Shown here: piece by piece, positions 60,166 through 64,000 of the stretch
How positions within the stretch are numbered: position 1 is the first letter of the stretch
Layout: each line of letters begins with the position of its first letter
Origin: Halovivax limisalsi
GTDB taxonomy: Archaea; Halobacteriota; Halobacteria; Halobacteriales; Natrialbaceae
NCBI RefSeq assembly: GCF_023093535.1
Contig: NZ_CP095757.1
Span: forward strand, 2,418,001 to 2,482,000
DNA: 64,000 nucleotides
Direction: 5' to 3'
Made by a program: the position numbers and the translations under genes
The notes under the pieces: generated by a model
The model's database searches: none
What the model was told of the DNA's origin: nothing
The model's input: the letters and a program-made list of their open reading frames with translations, nothing else

Positions 60166-60756
60166 ATGAGCGAATCCGAGCGCGACGAGTCAGCAGTCCG
60201 CCGGGCAGTGGTGCTCGACTATCTGGCACACGGCCTCTCCTCGGGCGGTCGGCCGGCCTACGAGAGTCAGCCGGCCGGCTACGCCCTCGATACGGAGGCG
60301 TTCGATCTCTTCGAGGTGGCGTTCGACGAGGCAGAGCGGTTGACGATCGGGACCGACGTCGTCGTCGAACCGCGATCGGAGCGCACCGTCGTCGAGCAAG
60401 CTCGCGAGATCGAGTACGACGACCTCTCCTCCGGCGCGAAGTCCGAACTCGAGTACGTCGTGAGCGACCTCGTCGAGGACGAGGAGGAACGCTTCGTCGA
60501 CTTCTACAACGAGGCCCAGCCGATCACGCTGCGGCTCCACCAGCTCAACCTGCTGCCCGGCATCGGGAAGAAACTGCGGAACACGATCCTCGAGGAACGG
60601 AAGCGAAAACCCTTCGAGAGCTTCGAGGATCTCGAGGAGCGCGTCTCCGGGCTCCACGATCCGGACCAGATCCTCGTCGACCGCATCCTCGAGGAGCTTA
60701 AAGAAGACGACCTGAAGTACCGCACCTTCGTCGGCGGGAACCGGACGGACGGGTAG
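60166..60756 (+). CDS. DUF655-family HhH nucleic-acid-binding protein
   Basis: A 196-residue archaeal DUF655 protein, always placed in the L21e-RpoF-KsgA cluster. It has an N-terminal OB-like portion (ESERDESAVRRAVVLDYLAHG, then IGTDVVVEPRSERTVVEQAR). The C-terminal helix-hairpin-helix LNLLPGIGKKLRNTILEERKRKPFESFEDLEERVSG probably binds RNA. The function is unknown, though context points to ribosome biogenesis. ATG at 60166 preferred over 60139. A TTTAAG TATA-like motif sits near 60133. Confidence 0.9.
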   Translation: MSESERDESAVRRAVVLDYLAHGLSSGGRPAYESQPAGYALDTEAFDLFEVAFDEAERLTIGTDVVVEPRSERTVVEQAREIEYDDLSSGAKSELEYVVSDLVEDEEERFVDFYNEAQPITLRLHQLNLLPGIGKKLRNTILEERKRKPFESFEDLEERVSGLHDPDQILVDRILEELKEDDLKYRTFVGGNRTDG

Positions 60757-60868
60757 TGAGCGACCGCCGGGCGGTTCCGCGACGGGTCGGTCCGCGCTGA
60801 TTCTCGCGAGTGGTCGCGGTTCGCAGGGAACGTCGGCCTTTAGCCACCCCGCCTCGAACGGCGAGTCG

Positions 60869-61708
60869 ATGAGAGATCCAGACGGGCTGTTGCGCCGGGC
60901 GGGCGTGCGGGGCAATCCCGACCGCGACCAGCACTTCCTGATCGACGATCGCGTCCTCGACCGGCTCCCGACGTATCTCGACGAGTTCTCCATCGAGCCC
61001 GAACGACTGCTCGAGATCGGGCCGGGAACGGGCGCCCTGACGGACCGCCTGCTCGCGACGGGGGCGACCGTCGTGGCGATCGAGCGCGACGGCGACCTCG
61101 TCTCCTTCCTGCGTCGCGAGTTCGCCGCCGAAATCGAGGCCGACAGGCTCGAACTCCGCGAGGGCGACGCGCTCTCGGTCGATATTCCGTCGTTCGACGC
61201 CTGCGTCTCGAACCTCCCCTACGGCGCCTCGAGCGAGATCACGTTCAGGTTGCTGCCGACGGGGCGGCCGCTGGTCTGTATGTACCAGCGCGAGTTCGCC
61301 GAGCGGATGGTGGCCGAGCCGGGGACGTCCGCGTACGGCCGGCTATCGGTCTCGACCCAACACTACGTCGATCCGGAGATCGTCGAGACGGTGCCGCCGG
61401 AGGCGTTCTCGCCGCCGCCGGCGGTCGAGAGCGCCGTCGTCAGAATGACCCCGCGAGCGCCGGACTACGTCGTCGACGACGAGGCGTTCTTCCTGCGGTT
61501 TGTCAAAGCGCTGTTTACCCAGCGGCGCAAGACGATCCGCAACGGCATCCGAAACACCGCCCACATCACGGGCCTCGAGGATCCGGAGGCGGTGGTCGAG
61601 GCGACCGACGACGCGATCCTCGCGAAGCGACCGGACGCGATCGAGCCGTCGACGTTCGCGGAACTGGCGGCGATCGCCGGCCGCGTCGGCCACCCGTCGA
61701 ACGAGTGA
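60869..61708 (+). CDS. ksgA: 16S rRNA dimethyladenosine transferase (KsgA/Dim1)
   Basis: Dimethylates two adjacent adenosines near the 3' end of 16S rRNA during small-subunit maturation. The 279 residues include NPDRDQHFLIDDRVLDRLPTYL, SAM motif LLEIGPGTGALTDRLL, VVAIERDGDLV, the catalytic CVSNLPYGASSEITFRLL (NLPY) and the Dim1-type C-terminal domain with FVKALFTQRRKTIRNGIRN. It follows DUF655 by ~110 nt on the same strand. Confidence 0.97.
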   Translation: MRDPDGLLRRAGVRGNPDRDQHFLIDDRVLDRLPTYLDEFSIEPERLLEIGPGTGALTDRLLATGATVVAIERDGDLVSFLRREFAAEIEADRLELREGDALSVDIPSFDACVSNLPYGASSEITFRLLPTGRPLVCMYQREFAERMVAEPGTSAYGRLSVSTQHYVDPEIVETVPPEAFSPPPAVESAVVRMTPRAPDYVVDDEAFFLRFVKALFTQRRKTIRNGIRNTAHITGLEDPEAVVEATDDAILAKRPDAIEPSTFAELAAIAGRVGHPSNE

Positions 61709-61803
61709 GCCCAGCGGGACCGATCGCGAACCGACAGGGGATTGCCATCGGAGCCGCCGTACCGACGCATTCTAAGGCGGTCGGGCCAATCGAGACGTAG
61801 AGC

Positions 61804-62967
61804 ATGGACTGGTCCGTACTCGCGATGGACTGGTTGGCCGCCGAGTTCGAGACGGACGGCCAGCGACTCGCGGTCACGCTGGTGACCCTGGCCGCCCTGG
61901 CCGGCGCGCTCGTCGGGAGCAGGCGCCTTACGCGCCGGTTGAGCGAGCGCACGCGACCGCTGTACGCCGACGTCGCGGGCGCCGCGCTGATCCTCTCGAC
62001 GTCGATCGTCGCGATCGCCGTGGTGCTCGGCGTCTGGGAGCAGACCGGGACGATCGAGACGGCCTGGCGCGACAACGGGCTCGGCGCCGACACGCTCGTC
62101 CTCGTCGTCGTCTCGATCCTCGTGGCGGTGACGGCGTTCATCGTCACCAGGTTCGTCAAGCGGCTGATCGACGAGGTCTTCGAATCGGCCGCGACCGTCA
62201 CCGAACACCAGCGGGAAGTCACCTTCCGGCTCGCCCAGGTCGTGATCTACGTGATGGCGTTCGTGACCGTCCTCGGAATCTGGGTCGAGGACCTCGGCGC
62301 CATCTTCGTCGGAGCGGGGTTCCTCGGGATCGTCGTCGGGATCGCCGCCCAGCAGACCCTCGGCGCCCTGCTCGCGGGATTCTTGCTGATGTTCTCCCGC
62401 CCGTTCGAGATCGGCGACTGGGTCGTCCTCGACGGCGAGTACGAGGGGATCGTCACCGACATCTCGATCGTCAACACCCGAATTCGGACGATCGAAGACG
62501 AGTACGTCGTCGTGCCGAACGACGTCGTCAGCTCCGCGCCGATCACGAACCGATCGCGCTCCGGCCGCCTCCGCCTCGAGGTCGAGGTCGGCGTCGATTA
62601 CGACGCGGACGTCGAGCGGGCCGTCGCGGTCGCGACCGACGCCGTCTCGGACATGGAGGGGATCCGCAATCCGCCGGAGCCGAACGCGGTCGCGAAGTCG
62701 TTCGGCGATTCGGCGGTCGTCCTTGGCGTCAGATTCTGGATCCCCGACCCGAAGCGCCAGCGGGCGGTTCGCCTGCAGTCCGAAGCGATCGAACGGATCG
62801 CCGACGCGTTCGCGACCGAGGGAATCAAGATCCCGTTCCCGCAGCGCGAACTCTCGGGCCGGCCCGATCCGGGGAGCTTCCCCGGTTCGGGCGACGACGC
62901 GACGGGCGTCACCTACGACGAATCGCGAGTTCGAACGTCCGACGCGAACGCCGGGGAGGGCGAGTGA
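61804..62967 (+). CDS. Small-conductance mechanosensitive channel (MscS family)
   Basis: A 387-residue osmotic-release channel. Three or four N-terminal membrane helices lead to the pore helix region IFVGAGFLGIVVGIAAQQTLGALLAGFLLMF. The beta domain follows, with RPFEIGDWVVLDGEYEGIVTDISIVNTRIRTIEDEYVVVPNDVV, and a C-terminal alpha-beta domain with GVDYDADVERAVAVATDAV. The acidic, unstructured tail is long. The stop overlaps the next start by one base. Confidence 0.93.
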   Translation: MDWSVLAMDWLAAEFETDGQRLAVTLVTLAALAGALVGSRRLTRRLSERTRPLYADVAGAALILSTSIVAIAVVLGVWEQTGTIETAWRDNGLGADTLVLVVVSILVAVTAFIVTRFVKRLIDEVFESAATVTEHQREVTFRLAQVVIYVMAFVTVLGIWVEDLGAIFVGAGFLGIVVGIAAQQTLGALLAGFLLMFSRPFEIGDWVVLDGEYEGIVTDISIVNTRIRTIEDEYVVVPNDVVSSAPITNRSRSGRLRLEVEVGVDYDADVERAVAVATDAVSDMEGIRNPPEPNAVAKSFGDSAVVLGVRFWIPDPKRQRAVRLQSEAIERIADAFATEGIKIPFPQRELSGRPDPGSFPGSGDDATGVTYDESRVRTSDANAGEGE

Positions 62968-63545
62968 TGGACCTGGCCGATCGCCGAGGCCTCGAAACCG
63001 ACGTCTACCAGCCCGCCGAGGATTCGCACCTGCTGGCGCGGACGGCCCTGGACCGGCTCGAATCGCGATCGCCCGACCGCGTTCTGGAGGTGGGGACCGG
63101 GTCCGGATACATCGCCGAGCGACTCCGCGAGGGGTCGGACGCACGCGTCGTCGGGGCGGACGTGAACCCGCACGCCTGCCGGCAGGCGGCCGAGCGAGGG
63201 ATCGACGCCGTCCGCGCGGACCTGGTCTCGCCGTTCGCACGCGCGTCGTTCGACGCCGTCGTGTTCAACCCGCCGTACCTGCCGTTTTCCGCCGACGCCG
63301 CGCGCGACGACTGGATGGAGCGGGCCCTCTCCGGCGGCGAGACGGGTCGGGCGGTGATCGACCGGTTTCTCTCACGCGTGGGCCGGGTGCTCGTGCCCGA
63401 CGGCGTCGTCCTGCTGCTCGTCAGCACGCTCACCGACGTCGACGCCGTCGTCGAACTGGCCGGCGACGCCGGCTTCAGCGCGATCGCCGTCGCCGACGAG
63501 TCGTTTCCCTACGAGACGCTGACCGTCCTCGAACTCCACCGGTGA
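62967..63545 (+). CDS. HemK2/Mtq2-like protein N-glutamine methyltransferase
   Basis: A 192-residue class I methyltransferase that likely methylates Gln in the GGQ motif of the release factor, as in archaeal/eukaryotic HemK2-Trm112 systems. Features are VYQPAEDSHLLA, SAM motif VLEVGTGSGYIAERLR, VVGADVNPHAC and the catalytic VVFNPPYLPF (NPPY). ATG at 62967 shares its A with the preceding TGA. The Trm112 partner is not in this window. Confidence 0.9.
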   Translation: MDLADRRGLETDVYQPAEDSHLLARTALDRLESRSPDRVLEVGTGSGYIAERLREGSDARVVGADVNPHACRQAAERGIDAVRADLVSPFARASFDAVVFNPPYLPFSADAARDDWMERALSGGETGRAVIDRFLSRVGRVLVPDGVVLLLVSTLTDVDAVVELAGDAGFSAIAVADESFPYETLTVLELHR

Positions 63546-63577
63546 GCCGCGGCGGCCGGTGGATAACCGAAGTTCAT

Positions 63578-63599
63578 AATATTGGATGGAAAATATTAA
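63578..63599 (+). promoter_or_regulatory. metE promoter region with AATATT dyad
   Basis: AATATT (63578-63583) and AATATT (63592-63597) with an 8-nt spacer, the second running into AATATTAA, a TATA-like core about 33 nt before ATG 63629. In GC-rich DNA this AT-rich pair is striking; it could hold the TATA box and an operator half. Confidence 0.5.
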
Positions 63600-63628
63600 A
63601 CAGCAGCATAGCATACCGACCGGTACGC

Positions 63629-64000
63629 ATGACAGAGTACGTCTCGACGACGACCGGGCTGTGTCCCCTGCCCGACGGGGCGAAGACGGACCTGGCCGAC
63701 CTGAAAGGCCACCAGAAGCACGACCTCATCGACGGTACCGAGAGCGAGGCGATCCGCGACCGGTACGACGAGGCCCGATCGGCGGTGCTATCACTCCAGC
63801 AGGACGCGGGCCTGGACCGGATCGTGGAGGGCCAGCTCCGGTGGGACGACATGCTGGCCCACCCGCTCGCCGTCTCGGACGCGGTCGAGACCCGCGGAAT
63901 CGTCCGCTACTACGACAACAACAACTTCTATCGCGAACCGGTCGTCACGGACGAACTCGAACCGACCGGCGACGTGGCCGCCGAACTCGAGGCCGCCGCG
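63629..64000 (+). CDS. metE: MetE-type methionine synthase, N-terminal part (partial at window edge)
   Basis: ATG at 63629 opens a frame that runs beyond the window. The 124 visible residues read MTEYVSTTTGLCPLPDGAK, then LKGHQKHDLIDGTES, ARSAVLSLQQDAGLDRIVEGQLRWDDMLAHPLAVS and RYYDNNNFYREPVV. This is the pattern of archaeal cobalamin-independent methionine synthase (5-methyltetrahydropteroyltriglutamate-homocysteine methyltransferase family). Haloarchaea commonly split the enzyme into separate core genes; the second would lie to the right. The CPLP cysteine replaces the usual Tyr-Pro-Leu-Pro. Confidence 0.85.
   Translation, partial: MTEYVSTTTGLCPLPDGAKTDLADLKGHQKHDLIDGTESEAIRDRYDEARSAVLSLQQDAGLDRIVEGQLRWDDMLAHPLAVSDAVETRGIVRYYDNNNFYREPVVTDELEPTGDVAAELEAAA

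Noticed and set aside
31940-63597. A common methionine-regulon motif shared by the metK and metE promoters
   Set aside because: The two dyads (AATGAGA/TCTCATT and AATATT/AATATT) differ in sequence, and the cystathionine enzyme promoter has neither.

Overview
The window is chromosomal DNA of a halophilic archaeon (class Halobacteria). The evidence is a high G+C content, strongly acidic proteins, archaeal-type information-processing genes (split L11 and L1-L10-L12 ribosomal genes, aEF-1 beta, L21e, RpoF, Nop5/fibrillarin), haloarchaeal-only families (HalOD1 domain, HEWD protein, CPxCG zinc-finger proteins, bacterio-opsin-activator-type HTH) and many leaderless promoters with a TATA box about 27 nt before the start codon. 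The genus cannot be fixed by eye.

Layout. 1-11 kb: the end of an unknown gene, a DtxR-type metal regulator, tRNA-Thr, a GNAT/phosphoglycerate kinase pair, a CBS/zinc-ribbon protein, GTP cyclohydrolase III, a class III CoA-transferase, a HalOD1 protein, an RNase H-fold exonuclease and a large acidic membrane-anchored protein. 11-18.3 kb: tRNA-Leu, an inositol monophosphatase, then a ~3 kb lower-GC insertion (12.5-15.4 kb) carrying a thioredoxin-CcdA fusion and a Tat lipoprotein with Asp-box repeats. The insertion is flanked by two imperfect copies of the 5' end of a DUF63 membrane-protein gene. The intact DUF63 gene and Nop5-fibrillarin follow. 18.3-32 kb: methylmalonate-semialdehyde dehydrogenase, glutamate-cysteine ligase, heme A synthase, an Lrp/AsnC-TRASH metal regulator, a uracil-DNA-glycosylase-like protein, a DnaJ-domain membrane protein, DNA polymerase IV, gamma-glutamyltransferase, ThiI and S-adenosylmethionine synthetase. 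32-47 kb: CYTH protein, FKBP isomerase, a secreted protein in an accessory-looking patch, a RecA-fold protein without a Walker A motif, PyrB-PyrI, an IS200/IS605-type hairpin remnant, tRNA-Lys with two extra copies of its 3' end, a TrkA_N-DHH protein, a PRC-barrel protein, a 965-residue actin-like/coiled-coil/membrane protein, and PEP carboxykinase.

47-64 kb is mostly core: CutA, L11, L1-L10-L12 with a leader that can fold like an L1-binding site, a TctA-family permease, zinc finger plus aEF-1 beta, an MBL-fold hydrolase, a methyltransferase, a Bat-type HTH regulator, a cystathionine gamma-synthase/lyase, and the archaeal cluster L21e-RpoF-DUF655-KsgA-MscS-HemK-like. The window runs off its right edge inside a MetE-type methionine synthase.

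Functional threads are sulfur and methionine metabolism (gamma-synthase, MetE, SAM synthetase, ThiI, and gamma-glutamylcysteine synthesis and possible turnover), copper/heme/thiol handling (CtaA, the TRASH regulator, TlpA-CcdA, CutA), and translation or RNA modification. The most unusual items are the DUF63-flanked redox insertion, the actin-like coiled-coil protein, the tRNA-Lys 3'-end repeats and several perfect dyads placed at promoters. No CRISPR array, rRNA gene or intact transposase was seen.
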